Shown here one piece after another: positions 9,944-20,000 of a stretch of DNA of 64,000 bases. How positions within the stretch are numbered: the stretch's first letter is position 1; each line of letters begins with the position of its first letter. The position numbers and the translations under genes were made by a program. The stretch spans positions 248,001 to 312,000 of the forward strand of contig NZ_VHQH01000001.1 in NCBI RefSeq assembly GCF_006517535.1, given 5' to 3'. The notes beneath the pieces are model-generated. The model had not been told where the DNA came from. It made no database searches and worked only from the letters and a program-made list of their open reading frames with translations. The DNA is from Schumannella sp. 10F1B-5-1. Lineage in GTDB: Bacteria > Actinomycetota > Actinomycetes > Actinomycetales > Microbacteriaceae.

Positions 9944-10501
9944 TCAGGCCGCGACCGTCGCGTGCTCGCGCAGGGCGTCGGCGGCGCGGTCGAAGACCTC
10001 GTCGGGCGCGCCGAGCGCATCCAGCTCGACGACCAAGCCGCGATAGTGCTCGATCAGAGCGTCCTCATGGGCAGCCCAGGTCGCGAGCCGCGCCCGCACG
10101 GTCTCGGACGTATCGTCGACGCGGCCGCGGGCGAGCAGTCGCTCGGTCACGACCTCGCTCGGGATGCGGAACCGCAGCACCGCGTCGAGCGGAGCCGCCC
10201 GGCGCCCCAGGAAGGCGTCGAGCGCATCCGCCTGCACCCGGGTGCGCGGATAGCCGTCGAGCACGAACCCCGACAGGGATGCGCGCAGCGCGCCCGTCAC
10301 GAGCGGCGTCGTCAGCTCGTCGCTCACGAGCTCGCCCCGCGCCATGACCTCGCCGAGCCGGGCGCCGAGCGCCGAGCCCGACGCGGCCTCGGTGCGCAGC
10401 AGGTCGCCGACGGCGACGTGCGGAACCCCGAGCAGCCGCGCCAGGCGCGGGCCCTGCGTGCCCTTGCCCGAGCCGGGGGCGCCGAGCAGCAGCACGCGCA
10501 T
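9944..10501 (-). CDS. Adenylate-kinase-like nucleoside monophosphate kinase
   Basis: P-loop kinase of 185 residues resembling short-form adenylate kinases that convert AMP plus ATP to two ADP. The P-loop GAPGSGKGTQ is at 7-16. The NMP-binding region includes VAVGDLLRTE, the core motif is FVLDGYPRT (usually GFPRT), and a short LID region RGRVDDTSETVRARL lacks a zinc-binding insertion. The ATG overlaps the malate synthase stop (TGATG), so the two are translationally coupled. In actinobacteria the essential adk normally sits in the secY ribosomal-protein operon, so this is probably a second, specialised copy. Pairing with malate synthase, which consumes acetyl-CoA made by AMP-forming acetyl-CoA synthetase, suggests AMP recycling during growth on acetate. 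That role is inference. Confidence 0.82.
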   Translation of the reverse strand: MRVLLLGAPGSGKGTQGPRLARLLGVPHVAVGDLLRTEAASGSALGARLGEVMARGELVSDELTTPLVTGALRASLSGFVLDGYPRTRVQADALDAFLGRRAAPLDAVLRFRIPSEVVTERLLARGRVDDTSETVRARLATWAAHEDALIEHYRGLVVELDALGAPDEVFDRAADALREHATVAA

Positions 10502-12219
10502 CACGCCGCCGCCTCGCTGCCCACGAGCTGACGTCCGGCGTCGGACTCGGAGCCCGCGGCGGCGGCACTCGCCCCGCCTCGCGCTCCGCGCACCTGCCGC
10601 GCCTCGGGCTCGACCAGGAACTGCGTGTAGGCCGGGATCGTCAGGAACGTCGGGAACTCCTCCTCGAGCGTCACCTCGCGCACGACCTGCGCCGCCTCGT
10701 CCCAGCGCGAGCCCTCCGCGGCACCGCTCTGGTGCGACGCCAGCGCCGCATCCAGCAGTCCGCTGACGTGCTCCCGCGTGATGCGGGTGCCCTCGGCCGT
10801 GACGATGCCCTGCCGCACCCACTGCCACAGCTGCGAGCGGCTGATCTCGGCCGTCGCCGCGTCCTCCATGAGCCCGTCGATCGCCGCGGCGCCGACGCCG
10901 CGCAGCCACGACTCGAGATAGCGCAGCGCGATCGACACGTTCGCGGCCACGCCCGCGTCGGTCACGGGCTCGCTGAGCGAGCGCACGTCGGTGAGCTCGG
11001 CGGCGGTGACGGTGACGTCCGAGCGCTGCCGGTCGAGCTGGTTCGGGCGGTCCCCGAGCACGGCGTCGAACTCCGCCTGTGCCGTGGCCACGAGGTCGGG
11101 ATGCGCGACCCACGTGCCGTCGAAGCCGTCGCCGGCCTCGCGGCTCTTGTCGGCCGCGACCGCCGCGAGCGCGCGCGCCGTCGCCTCGGCATCCCGTCGG
11201 TTCGGGATGAACGCGCTCATGCCGCCGATCGCGTGCGCCCCGCGCCGGTGGCAGGTGGCGACGAGCAGCTCGGTGTAGGCGCGCATGAACGGCACCGTCA
11301 TCGTGACCTTCGAGCGGTCGGGCAGCGTGAACGTCGCCCCGCGGCCGCGGAAGTTCTTGATGATCGAGAAGATGTAGTCCCAGCGGCCGGCGTTGAGCCC
11401 GGCGCAGTGGTCGCGCAGCTCGTAGAGGATCTCCTCCATCTCGAACGCGGCCGTGATCGTCTCGATCAGCACCGTCGCGCGGATCGTGCCGTGCTCGATG
11501 CCGAGCTCGCCCTCGGCCAGGGTGAACACGTCATCCCACAGCCGCGCCTCGAGGTGGTTCTCGGTCTTCGCCAGGTAGAAGTACGGCCCGCGACCCCGCG
11601 CGATCAACTCGGCGGCGTTGTGGAAGAAGTAGAGCCCGAAGTCGACGAGCGAGCCGGATGCGGGCGACGCCTGCCCGGTGCGGTCGATGTAGCGCAGGTG
11701 CTTCTCGGCCAGGTGCCAGCCGCGCGGACGCATCACGATCGTGGGCGTCTCGTCGTCGGGGCGCAGCGCATAGCTCTTGCCCTCCGGCGAGGTGAAGTCG
11801 ATCTGGCGGCGGATCGCGTCGCGCAGGCTGAGCTGGCCGTTGATCACGTTGAACCAGGTGGGGCTCGTGGCGTCCTCCTGGTCGGCGAGCCAGACCTTCG
11901 CGCCCGAGTTGAGCGCGTTGATCGTCATCTTGCGGTCGGTGGGTCCGGTGATCTCGACGCGGCGGTCGTGCAGCCGCGGGCCGGCTCCGGCGACGCGCCA
12001 GGTCGGATCCTCGCGGATCGCGCGCGTCGACTCGAGGAACCGCAGATCGCGGCCGTTGTCGATGTCGCTGCGGGTGCGCATCCGCTCGGCCAGGCGCTCG
12101 TGGCGTCGACCGGCGAAGGCGTCGTGCAGCAGGGTCAGGAAGGCCAGGGCCTCCGGGGTCAGGATCTCGTCGAAGCGCTCGTGCTGCGGCCCGAGCACCT
12201 CCATGCGCGAGGTGGTCAT
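10501..12219 (-). CDS. aceB: Malate synthase A
   Basis: Condenses glyoxylate with acetyl-CoA to malate in the glyoxylate shunt (572 residues, near the usual 530-550 for isoform A). Family features in order: MRPRGWHL at 163-170 with the catalytic-type arginine, ATVLIETI at 248-255 carrying the metal-binding glutamate region, and DHCAGLNAGRWDYIF at 270-284. The C-terminal 30 residues are Ala/Gly-rich and probably disordered. A strong AAGGAGA ribosome site supports the ATG at 12219. It follows aceA by 82 bp on the same strand and is coupled to the adenylate-kinase-like gene downstream. Control by RamB, encoded next to aceA, is expected from corynebacterial precedent. Confidence 0.97.
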   Translation of the reverse strand: MTTSRMEVLGPQHERFDEILTPEALAFLTLLHDAFAGRRHERLAERMRTRSDIDNGRDLRFLESTRAIREDPTWRVAGAGPRLHDRRVEITGPTDRKMTINALNSGAKVWLADQEDATSPTWFNVINGQLSLRDAIRRQIDFTSPEGKSYALRPDDETPTIVMRPRGWHLAEKHLRYIDRTGQASPASGSLVDFGLYFFHNAAELIARGRGPYFYLAKTENHLEARLWDDVFTLAEGELGIEHGTIRATVLIETITAAFEMEEILYELRDHCAGLNAGRWDYIFSIIKNFRGRGATFTLPDRSKVTMTVPFMRAYTELLVATCHRRGAHAIGGMSAFIPNRRDAEATARALAAVAADKSREAGDGFDGTWVAHPDLVATAQAEFDAVLGDRPNQLDRQRSDVTVTAAELTDVRSLSEPVTDAGVAANVSIALRYLESWLRGVGAAAIDGLMEDAATAEISRSQLWQWVRQGIVTAEGTRITREHVSGLLDAALASHQSGAAEGSRWDEAAQVVREVTLEEEFPTFLTIPAYTQFLVEPEARQVRGARGGASAAAAGSESDAGRQLVGSEAAA

Positions 12220-12263
12220 GATCGTCTCCTTCGGATAAATGGATGCGCGGCCGTTGGGCTCAC

Positions 12264-12297
12264 CGGCGTGCTGGCGTCAGCGGCGTGCTGCGGTCAG
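12264..12297. repeat. 17-bp tandem duplication between aceA and aceB
   Basis: CGGCGTGCTGGCGTCAG is followed directly by a second 17-bp copy with two changes. It fills much of the short aceA-aceB spacer on the antisense side, just after the aceA stop codon. It looks like slippage; no binding protein can be suggested. Confidence 0.7.
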
Positions 12298-12301
12298 CGG
12301 C

Positions 12302-13639
12302 TCAGTGGAACTGCGCGGTCTCGGTGGAGCCGACGAGGGCGAGGGTGGCCGAGTCGGGGTTGAGGGCGGTGGAGACGCGGTCGAAGTAGCCGGTGCCCAC
12401 CTCCCGCTGGTGCTTGGTCGCGGTGTAGCCGCGAGCCTCGGCGGCGAACTCGGCCTCCTGCAGCTCCACGTAGGCGCTCATCTGGCGGTCGCGGTAGCCG
12501 GAGGCGAGCTCGAACATCCCGTGGTTGAGGGAGTGGAAGCCGGCCAGGGTGATGAACTGGAAGGCGTAGCCCATCGCCGACAGCTCGCGCTGGAACTTCG
12601 CGATGGTGTCGTCGTCGAGGTGGCGCTTCCAGTTGAAGCTGGGCGAGCAGTTGTAGGCGAGCTTCTTGCCGGGGAATTCGGCGTGGATGCTCTCGGCGAA
12701 GGTGCGCGCGAGCTCGAGGTCGGGCTCGGCCGACTCGACCCAGAGCAGGTCGGCGTAGGGCGCGTAGGCGTGGCCGCGGGCGAGCACCGGGCCGATGCCG
12801 TTCTCGACCTCGTAGAAGCCCTCGGCGGTGCGGGTTCCGGTGAGGAACGGGCGGTCGCGTTCGTCGTGGTCGCTCGTCAGCAGCGTGGCGGCGAGCGAGT
12901 CGGTGCGGGCGATCACGATCGTCGGGGTGCCGGCGACGTCGGCCGCCAGGCGGGCCGCGTTGAGGGTGCGGATGTGCTGGCTGGTCGGCACGAGCACCTT
13001 GCCGCCCATGTGCCCGCACTTCTTCTCGCTGGCGAGCTGGTCCTCCCAGTGCACGCCCGCCGCGCCGGCCTCGATCATCTGGTGCATGAGCTCGTAGGCG
13101 TTGAGCGGGCCGCCGAAGCCGGCCTCGGCGTCGGCGACGATGGGCGCCATCCAGTCACGGGTCGCATCCGGGCCGGTTCCGCCCTGCTCGACCTGGGCCG
13201 CGCGCAGCAGCGCGTTGTTGATGCGGCGCACGACGGCCGGAACCGAGTTCGCCGGATAGAGGCTCTGGTCGGGGTAGGTCTGGCCGCTCAGGTTGGCGTC
13301 GGCGGCGACCTGCCAGCCCGAGAGGTAGATGGCCTTGAGCCCGGCGCGCACCTGCTGCACGGCCTGGTTGCCGGTGAGGGCGCCGAGGGCGGAGGTCCAC
13401 TCCGAGCCGGTTCGTCCAGAAGAATCAGTGGTGCCGTTGGCCTGGATCTGCTCCCACAGCTTCTCGGCGCCGCGCTGGGCGAGCGTGCGCTGCTCGCGCA
13501 CCGGGCCGCGCAGCTCGATGACGTCCTCGGCGGAGTAGTCGCGCTGGATTCCGCTCCAGCGCGCATCCGTCTTCCAGTGCGTCTCGAGCTCGGCCGCGGT
13601 CTGGGTCTGGTCGCCCGGGCGGATGCTGTTCTCGGTCAT
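12302..13639 (-). CDS. aceA: Isocitrate lyase
   Basis: Splits isocitrate into succinate and glyoxylate, the first step of the glyoxylate shunt (445 residues). The catalytic loop KKCGH is at 206-210 (C208) and the substrate-binding stretches SPSFNW and TLAGFH follow later, exactly as in Mycobacterium tuberculosis Icl1. An AAGGAGA ribosome site precedes the ATG at 13639. Between LWEQ and SALGALTGN the chain carries about ten extra residues compared with my memory of the M. tuberculosis enzyme. Within that insert Thr71-Arg76 is written with six consecutive A/T-ending codons, highly atypical here. The divergent neighbour is a RamB-type regulator known in corynebacteria to control aceA and aceB. 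Confidence 0.97.
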   Translation of the reverse strand: MTENSIRPGDQTQTAAELETHWKTDARWSGIQRDYSAEDVIELRGPVREQRTLAQRGAEKLWEQIQANGTTDSSGRTGSEWTSALGALTGNQAVQQVRAGLKAIYLSGWQVAADANLSGQTYPDQSLYPANSVPAVVRRINNALLRAAQVEQGGTGPDATRDWMAPIVADAEAGFGGPLNAYELMHQMIEAGAAGVHWEDQLASEKKCGHMGGKVLVPTSQHIRTLNAARLAADVAGTPTIVIARTDSLAATLLTSDHDERDRPFLTGTRTAEGFYEVENGIGPVLARGHAYAPYADLLWVESAEPDLELARTFAESIHAEFPGKKLAYNCSPSFNWKRHLDDDTIAKFQRELSAMGYAFQFITLAGFHSLNHGMFELASGYRDRQMSAYVELQEAEFAAEARGYTATKHQREVGTGYFDRVSTALNPDSATLALVGSTETAQFH

Positions 13640-13744
13640 CGTCGTCTCCTTGCTGCCCGGCGTCGGCGCCGGGTGGGCTGTGCTGCGGCACCGGTGTGGT
13701 GCTGAGACGACTCTGCGACCCGCGCAACCGGTCTTCGCCGCATC

Positions 13745-13790
13745 CACCGCCAGAAAAAGGATGCGATTTCTGATTGCGAGAAGAACCGCG
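13745..13790. promoter_or_regulatory. AT-rich divergent control region of aceA and ramB
   Basis: The only AT-rich stretch between aceA and ramB, containing two TGCGA direct copies 12 bp apart and an inverted TTCT-n7-AGAA. It is the best candidate for the RamB site, but the match to the corynebacterial RamB motif (containing TTTGCAAA) is weak. Confidence 0.35.
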
Positions 13791-13808
13791 CGGTGGCAGG
13801 GTCGCGGC

Positions 13809-15269
13809 ATGACCTCGACGACGAGTTCAGGCCTCGACGATGAAGAGGTGCTCGACTCACTGACGATCGGACGCCGCATCCGCGACACGCGCCTCGCGCG
13901 CGGCATGACGCTGGAGCAGCTGGCGGCGGCCATCGACCGCGCGCCCTCGCAGCTCTCGGTCATCGAGAACGGCAAGCGCGAGCTGCGCCTGGCCGAGCTG
14001 CAGCGGCTGGCCCGCGCGCTCGGCTCGTCACTGGATGCGCTGCTCAGCCCCGAGCCGCCGACCCGCCGTGCCGCCCTCGAGATCGCGCTCGAGCGGGCGC
14101 AGCGCGGACCGCTCTTCGGGTCGCTCGGCCTCGCGCCGCTGCCGATCCGCAAGTCGCTGAGCGACGGAGCGATCGAGACGATCCTCGGCCTGCACGACGA
14201 GCTGCAGCGCGTGCACGAGCAGCGCGCCGCAACGCCCGAGGAGGCGCGGCGGGCGAACGCCGAGCTGCGCGCCGAGCAGCGCAAGCTCGGCAATCACTTC
14301 CCCGAGCTCGAGGCGCGCGCGGCCGAGCTGCTGTCGGCGGTCGGTCACGCCGGCGGGCCGCTGTCGCAGCGCACGGCCGGCGAGCTGGCATCCCACCTCG
14401 GCTTCACCCTGCACCACGTCGCCGACCTGCCGGCCTCGACCCGCAGCGTCACCGACCTCGAGAACCACCGCATCTACCTCGGCACCCGGCCGAGCGCCGA
14501 CCCGCGCACGACGCTGCTGCAGGCGCTCGCCGCGCACGTGCTCGGCAAGCCCGAGCCGCGCGACTACGCCGAGCTGCTGCGGCAGCGGGTCGAGACGAAC
14601 TACCTCGCCGGCGCGCTGCTCATCCCCGAGGCGAGCGCGGTGCCGTTGCTGACCGCGGCGAAGGAGGCCCGCTCGCTCTCGGTGGAGGACCTGCGCGACG
14701 CCTTCGCCACCAGCTACGAGACGGCCGCGCACCGCTTCACGAACCTGGCGACGCGGCACCTCGGCATCCCCGTGCACTTCCTCAAGGTGCATTCCTCGGG
14801 CGCGATCTCGAAGGCCTACGAGAACGACGGCGCCGCGTTCCCGACGGATGCGCTCGGCGCGATCGAGGGCCAGTACGTGTGCCGGTTCTGGAGCGCGCGG
14901 CAGGTGTTCGACGTCGAGGACCGCTTCAGCCCGTACCACCAGTACACCGACAAGCCGAACGGCACCTACTGGTGCACGTCGAGCATCCAGTCGGGGTCGG
15001 GCGGGGCGTTCTCGGTGAGCGTCGGCACGCCCTTCGCGCACGTGAAGTGGTTCCGCGGGCGCGACACCACGGTGCGCAAGAGCAGTGGATGCCCCGACCC
15101 CTCGTGCTGCCGTCAGCCGCCCGCCGCGCTCGCCGCGCGCTGGGCGTCGAAGGCGTGGCCGAGCGCGCGGCTCAACAGCTCGCTGCTCGCGGCGATGCCG
15201 ACCGGCACGTTCACGGGCGTCGACACGACCGAGGTCTACGGATTCCTGGAGGCGCACTCGCCGGAGTGA
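13809..15269 (+). CDS. ramB: RamB-type regulator of acetate metabolism (XRE/ImmA-IrrE/DUF2083)
   Basis: Transcription factor of 486 residues with an N-terminal XRE helix-turn-helix (about 20-80; [20 protein letters not shown], ending SSLDALL). A middle ImmA/IrrE-like region includes [21 protein letters not shown], and the C-terminal short-chain-fatty-acyl regulator domain has clustered cysteines (YWCTSS and [10 protein letters not shown]). This is the architecture of corynebacterial and mycobacterial RamB, which represses or activates aceA, aceB and acetate genes by carbon source. The start at 13809 has CAGGGT at 13797-13802 with the 6-nt leaderless spacing. Its position divergent from isocitrate lyase is the classic arrangement. 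A long palindrome follows 35 bp after the stop. Confidence 0.9.
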   Translation: MTSTTSSGLDDEEVLDSLTIGRRIRDTRLARGMTLEQLAAAIDRAPSQLSVIENGKRELRLAELQRLARALGSSLDALLSPEPPTRRAALEIALERAQRGPLFGSLGLAPLPIRKSLSDGAIETILGLHDELQRVHEQRAATPEEARRANAELRAEQRKLGNHFPELEARAAELLSAVGHAGGPLSQRTAGELASHLGFTLHHVADLPASTRSVTDLENHRIYLGTRPSADPRTTLLQALAAHVLGKPEPRDYAELLRQRVETNYLAGALLIPEASAVPLLTAAKEARSLSVEDLRDAFATSYETAAHRFTNLATRHLGIPVHFLKVHSSGAISKAYENDGAAFPTDALGAIEGQYVCRFWSARQVFDVEDRFSPYHQYTDKPNGTYWCTSSIQSGSGGAFSVSVGTPFAHVKWFRGRDTTVRKSSGCPDPSCCRQPPAALAARWASKAWPSARLNSSLLAAMPTGTFTGVDTTEVYGFLEAHSPE

Positions 15270-15303
15270 GGAGCTCGTGAGCCTGTGCTCGCCCGGCGAA
15301 CTC

Positions 15304-15363
15304 GTGAGTTGCCCACTTCCGCGGCTTGTCGCGCTCGGGGTGCCGCAGAAGTGGGCAACTCAC
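15304..15363. repeat. Palindromic element, GAGTTGCCCACTT subfamily
   Basis: Arms 15304-15325 and 15342-15363 pair at 21 of 22 positions around a 16-nt loop. The outer 14 bases of each arm are shared with the element inside cgoX at 41131-41186, while the loops differ. It follows ramB closely and could end its transcript. Confidence 0.88.
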
Positions 15364-15386
15364 TGATCTGGCCTGGAGACACGGAT

Positions 15387-15420
15387 GCCCGCGGAGCACT
15401 GGGACGTGCGCTCCGCGGGC
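15387..15420. terminator. GC-rich hairpin in the ramB/membrane-protein gap
   Basis: Perfect 11-bp arms GCCCGCGGAGC and GCTCCGCGGGC around a 12-nt loop, just after the palindromic element. The remaining gap up to the promoter at 15607 shows no gene. A terminator role is plausible, but no U tract is present. Confidence 0.4.
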
Positions 15421-15606
15421 CGTTCGACGTGTGTCGGAAGGTGTTCCGGAGCGCTCGGGCCGCCTCGGCTTCCATGCACAAGTATGCGTTGTCCGCATTA
15501 TGGAGGACACGACCCCCTTCGGGGGACGGAACGCGGGGGTGCGGGATGCGGATCCGGTGGTGTGGATGCGTTACCGCGACGGATCCGGTTGTGTTGCCAC
15601 AATCGC

Positions 15607-15646
15607 TTGTCAAGTCAGTTTTGTCTCATTACATTGATACAGACAA
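15607..15646 (+). promoter_or_regulatory. Promoter and probable operator of the membrane protein/GntR operon
   Basis: TTGTCA (15607-15612), a 17-bp spacer and TACATT (15630-15635) make a good housekeeping-type promoter in an unusually AT-rich pocket. A perfect inverted repeat TTGTCT-n14-AGACAA (15621-15646) overlaps the -10, placing an operator where binding would block transcription. The GntR gene of the same operon is the natural candidate to bind it. Confidence 0.6.
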
Positions 15647-15722
15647 CGGACAATGCGCGCGTCCACCCCGGAGTCGCCTCGACTCACCCCGACTCACCCC
15701 GATTCGAACAGGAGCAACGACC

Positions 15723-16697
15723 ATGATCTGGTTCCTCGCCGCCCTGGCCGCCGCCGCCGGGCTCGCGCTCATCTTCTTCCCCGCATCCGCCCGCGGACGA
15801 GCCCGCGGAGCCGACCGCTTCGCCCGCATCGTGGGCCTCGCGATCCCGCCGCAGCTCACCGGCGCGGTCGAGGCGAGCCTCGCCCGCCGCAGCCGGGTGA
15901 TCGGCGTCGGCCTCGTCGTCGGCGCGGTCGTCGCGCTGCCCGTCGCCCTGCTCACGCCGTCGGGCGACGACGGCGAGGGCCTGCTCACCGGGCGGCTCTG
16001 GCCGGCGATCGGCGTCTTCGTGCTCGTCGTGGGCGTCGTGAGCGGCCTCGGCAGCCTGCTGCGCCGGCGTCCCCCGATCGACGGCGTGCGCTACGCCCGC
16101 ACCACCGAGGTGCGCCTCGACGACTACGTCGCCCCGTTCGAGCTCGGCTTCGTGCGCGTCGTCGCCGCCCTGGGCGCGGTCGGCGCCCTCGCGGCCGGCA
16201 TCCGCGTCGCGCTGCAGCCCGAACTGCTCGGCCCGAGCATCCCGTTCCTCGCCGCCGGCGTCGTCGCCGCGATCGCCCTCGTCGCCTTCGAGGTCGTCGG
16301 CCGGCGGATCGTCGCCGCGCCCCAGCCCTCGGGATCGCCCGCCGAGCTCGCCTGGAACGACGCGCTGCGCATGGCCGACCTGCGCGACCTCACGATCGCG
16401 CCGTCGATGATGGGCGCCTTCGCCCTGCTCGGCGCCGCGGTGCCGTTCGTGACCGGCGGCCGCGCCGACGGCCCGAACCCGATCGGCGCGGCCATCATGG
16501 CCGGGCTCTTCCTGGCCGTGATCGTCGCGCTCGTCATCTGCATGGCGGTCATGTACTCGAAGGGCAGCCCGCAGACGCACTTCCTGCGCCGCCTGTGGCC
16601 GGCCGTCGCGGTCGAGGCCGGGCGGGCCGCACCGCAGCGGGTGGATGCGCGCACCACCGCATCCGGAACCCCCTCGACCGACGGGAGCGTGCGCTGA
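15723..16697 (+). CDS. Integral membrane protein in GntR operon, function unknown
   Basis: Membrane protein of 324 residues with about seven hydrophobic segments: one at the N-terminus (LAALAAAAGLALIFFPAS), a pair at 60-100 and further helices to about 285. A soluble charged loop RYARTTEVRLDDYVAPFELG lies between them, and the hydrophilic tail is Ala/Thr/Ser-rich. I do not recognise a named family. An AGGAG ribosome site about 10 nt upstream supports the ATG at 15723. The stop overlaps the start of a YtrA-type GntR regulator by one base, a pairing typical of cell-envelope stress operons in which the regulator controls its own cotranscribed membrane genes. An envelope role is inference only. 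Confidence 0.75.
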   Translation: MIWFLAALAAAAGLALIFFPASARGRARGADRFARIVGLAIPPQLTGAVEASLARRSRVIGVGLVVGAVVALPVALLTPSGDDGEGLLTGRLWPAIGVFVLVVGVVSGLGSLLRRRPPIDGVRYARTTEVRLDDYVAPFELGFVRVVAALGAVGALAAGIRVALQPELLGPSIPFLAAGVVAAIALVAFEVVGRRIVAAPQPSGSPAELAWNDALRMADLRDLTIAPSMMGAFALLGAAVPFVTGGRADGPNPIGAAIMAGLFLAVIVALVICMAVMYSKGSPQTHFLRRLWPAVAVEAGRAAPQRVDARTTASGTPSTDGSVR

Positions 16698-17053
16698 TGC
16701 TCGGCATCGACCCGAAGTCGCCCGTGCCGCCGTTCGAGCAGCTGCGTCAGCGGCTGATGCAGCAGATCACCTCGGGCGAGCTCACCGCCGGGTCACGACT
16801 GCCGACCGTGCGACGTCTCGCCGAAGACCTCGGCATCGCGCCCAACACGGTCGCGCGCTGCTACCGCGAGCTCGAGGCGAGCGGCGCGATCGAGACCCGC
16901 GGACGCAACGGCACCGTCGTCGCCTGGTCGGCCGACAGCGCCGACCGCGAGATCGAGCAGGCCGCCCGCGGCTTCGCCGACCGGGTGCGCGCGCTCGGCG
17001 GCGACCCGACCCGTGCGCTCGAGCTGGCGCGCGCGGCCCTCGCCGGCGCCTGA
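16697..17053 (+). CDS. GntR family regulator, YtrA subfamily
   Basis: Short GntR repressor of 118 residues. A winged helix at about 10-75 (PPFEQLRQRLMQQITSGELT, SRLPTVRRLAEDLGIAPNTV and ARCYRELEASGAIETRGRNG) is followed only by a short helical tail, the hallmark of the YtrA subfamily lacking a large effector domain. It is translationally coupled to the membrane-protein gene (TGATG). The inverted repeat over the operon promoter at 15621-15646 is its likely operator, giving autoregulation. YtrA homologues usually respond to cell-wall-active compounds; nothing in the sequence identifies the signal here. Confidence 0.9.
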   Translation: MLGIDPKSPVPPFEQLRQRLMQQITSGELTAGSRLPTVRRLAEDLGIAPNTVARCYRELEASGAIETRGRNGTVVAWSADSADREIEQAARGFADRVRALGGDPTRALELARAALAGA

Positions 17054-17081
17054 CGCCGCGCTCTCCTGCGAAAACCGGGGG

Positions 17082-20000
17082 TCAAAGCGGCAGGGCGACC
17101 ATCGCGGGGTCGGGCGTGCCGAAGCGGTGCGCCGTGATCGAGACGGCCTGCTCGAGCAGGAAGGGCAACAGCTCGAGACGGCCCGCGGTCGTCACGGGGC
17201 CCGACCAGATCGCCACGTCGGGCGATCCGCCGGCCGCGGCCGCGAGGGCGGCACCCGCCGAGGCTCCGGTGCCGGTGGGGGCGATCAGGCGGATGCGCAT
17301 CCCCCGCGCCGTCGGGGCCTCGGCGTTCAGGCGCGCGGCGAAGGCGGCGTCCGTCTCGGTCACGACCTGGTCGACCCGCAGCATCGGGAACTCGCCCGCG
17401 ATCAGCGGGCGGAGTCCGCTCGGCAGCGGTGCCGCCGAGCTCAGCACGAGCCGCGACCGGGCCCGGGCGCCGGCCGCGATCACGCGCACGGCCTCGGCGA
17501 GCGAGCCGCCCTCGGCGAGGCGGATGACGACGGGCGTCGGGCGGTAGCGCAGCACGTTGCGCTCGACGCCGAGACGGGCCGAGTCGCGGGCTCCGCCGAA
17601 CTCGGCATCCCAGGCGGCCTGGTCGCTCAGCGCGGACCGGCGCACGAACGCGAAGCTGTCGTAGTCGAGCGCCGGCTGCGCGCCCTCGATCACGGCGCGC
17701 ACGCGCTCGTCGAGGCCCGCGAGCGAGAGCGAGTCGTCGACGCCGGCGCCGCGCGCCGCCGTCGGCGCGGGCACGGGCTCGCCGATCGGGGTCGCCAGCT
17801 GCTCTCCGCGCGCGGGCGTGGGCACAGCGGTCTCGTCGGCGGCCTCGTCGCCCACCCGCTGCGCGGGCGCGCCCGCCGCGGCGATCCGGCCCTCGACGAT
17901 CATCGTCATCGCGCCCTTCTCGCGGCGACCCGCCGTCGCCTCCGCCGAGTCGGCGGCACCGGCGCCAGCGGCCGCATCCGCTCCCGCACCGGCGCCCGCC
18001 GCATCCACGCCCGCGGCACCGCCATCGGCGACCCACGAACCGAGCCCGAGCAGCATGTTCGGCCCGCCCGCCTTCGCGCCCGTGCCGACGCGCGAGCGCT
18101 TCCAGCCGCCGAAGGGCTGGCGCCGCACGACCGCGCCGGTGATGCCGCGGTTGACGTAGAGGTTGCCGGCCTGCACCTCGTCGAGCCACTGCTCGACCTC
18201 GCGCGCATCGAGCGAGTGGATGCCGGCGGTCAGTCCGTAGTCGGTCGCGTTCTGCCAGGCGATCGCCTCGTCGAGCGACGGCGCGGCCATGAGGCCGAGC
18301 ACGGGCCCGAAGTACTCGGTGGTGTGGAACTCGCTCCCGGGCTGCACGCCCTTCCGCACGCCGGGCGACCAGAGTCGGCCGTCCTCGTCGAGGCGGCGAG
18401 GCTCGACCAGCCAGGTCTCCCCCGGCGCGAGCGTCGTGAGGGCGCGCTCGAGCTTGCCCGAGACGGGCTCGATCACGGGGCCGACCGCGGTCGACGCGTC
18501 GGTGCCGGGGCCGACGACGAGGCTGCGCACCGCATCCTCGAGCTGGCGCAGGAAGCGCGGCGACGTCGCGACCGAGCCGACCAGGATGCCGAGCGACGCG
18601 GCCGAGCACTTCTGCCCGGCGTGCCCGAAGGCGCTCTTGACGAGGTCGTTGACGGCGAGGTCGAGGTCGGCCGACGGCGTGACGACGATCGCGTTCTTGC
18701 CGCTCGTCTCGGCGACGATCGGCAGCGCGGGTCGCCACGAGCGGAACAGCTCGGCCGTCTCGATCGAGCCGGTCAGGATGACGCGGTCGATCTCGGGCGC
18801 GGCCACGAGCGAGCGGCCGAAGCGCTCCTCGTCGAGGTCGACGAGCGCGACCAGATCGCGCGGAACGCCGGCCTCCCACAGCGCCTCGGCGAGCACGGCG
18901 CCGCAGCGGCGGGCCTGCGGGGCGGGCTTGAAGACCACGGCGCTGCCCGCGGCGAGCGGCGCCAGCACCGAGCCGCACGGGATCGCGACCGGGAAGTTCC
19001 ACGGCGGCGCGGCCAGCGTGACCGTGTCGGGCACGTGCCGGGCACCGTCGATCGAGTCGAGCTCGCGGGCGCGGGCCGCGTACCAGCGGGCGAAGTCGAT
19101 CGCCTCGCTCACCTCGACGTCAGCCTCGGCGATCGTCTTGCCGGTCTCGCTGACCATGACCTCGACCAGGCGCCCGCGCATCGCGACGAGCACCTCGCCG
19201 ATGCGGTCGAGCTGCGCGGCGCGGTCGGCGACGGGCACGCGGCCCCAGGCGCGGCCGGCGGCTCGGGATGCGGCGAGCAGCTCCTCGAGCTGCTGCGAGC
19301 CGGTCACGGCGGCCGCCGCGATGGTGTCGACCCCCAGCCGCGACTCGCGTGCGCGGCTCAGCACGGCCCGGCCCCAGGCGCGGTTCGCGGCGAGCGCCGG
19401 GTCGGTATCGGGCTCGTTCACGAAGGCGGAGGGCGTGGTCGGGATGATCGGATGCTGGCGGTCCTGTGTCCTCGCCGGCTCGGGCACCGCATCCACGGTG
19501 CGATGCAGTGCGGCGAGCGCCGAGCGGAACCGCTCCTCCTCGACCGCGAACGCGTCCTCCGAGTCGGCCAGGTCGAACACCGACGACATGAAGTTCTCGG
19601 GCGAGGCGTTCTCCTCGAGCCGGCGCACCAGGTAGCTGATGGCCGAGTCGAACTGGGCGGGGTCGACGACCGGCGTGTAGAGCAGCAGATCGCCGACGTC
19701 GGCGCGCACGGCCTGCGCCTGGGCCGTGGCCATGCCGAGCAGCATCTCGAAGTCCACGCGGTCAGCCACACCCCGACGCGACGCCAGCAGGTGCGCGAAC
19801 GCGACGTCGAAGAGGTTGTGCCCCGCGATGCCGAGCTTCACGGCGGCCGTGCGCTCGGGCGTCATCGCCCAGGTGAGCATGCGCTTGTAGTGCGTGTCGG
19901 TGTGCTGCTTCGAGCCCCAGGTCGCGAGCGGCCAGCCGTGCAGGCGCGCATCCACGTGCTCCATGGCCAGGTTCGCGCCCTTGACGACGCGCACCTTGAT

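Noticed and set aside
9944-10501. Gluconate or shikimate kinase identity for the P-loop kinase
   Set aside because: The LDGYPRT and RxDD...RL pattern fits adenylate-type nucleoside monophosphate kinases better.
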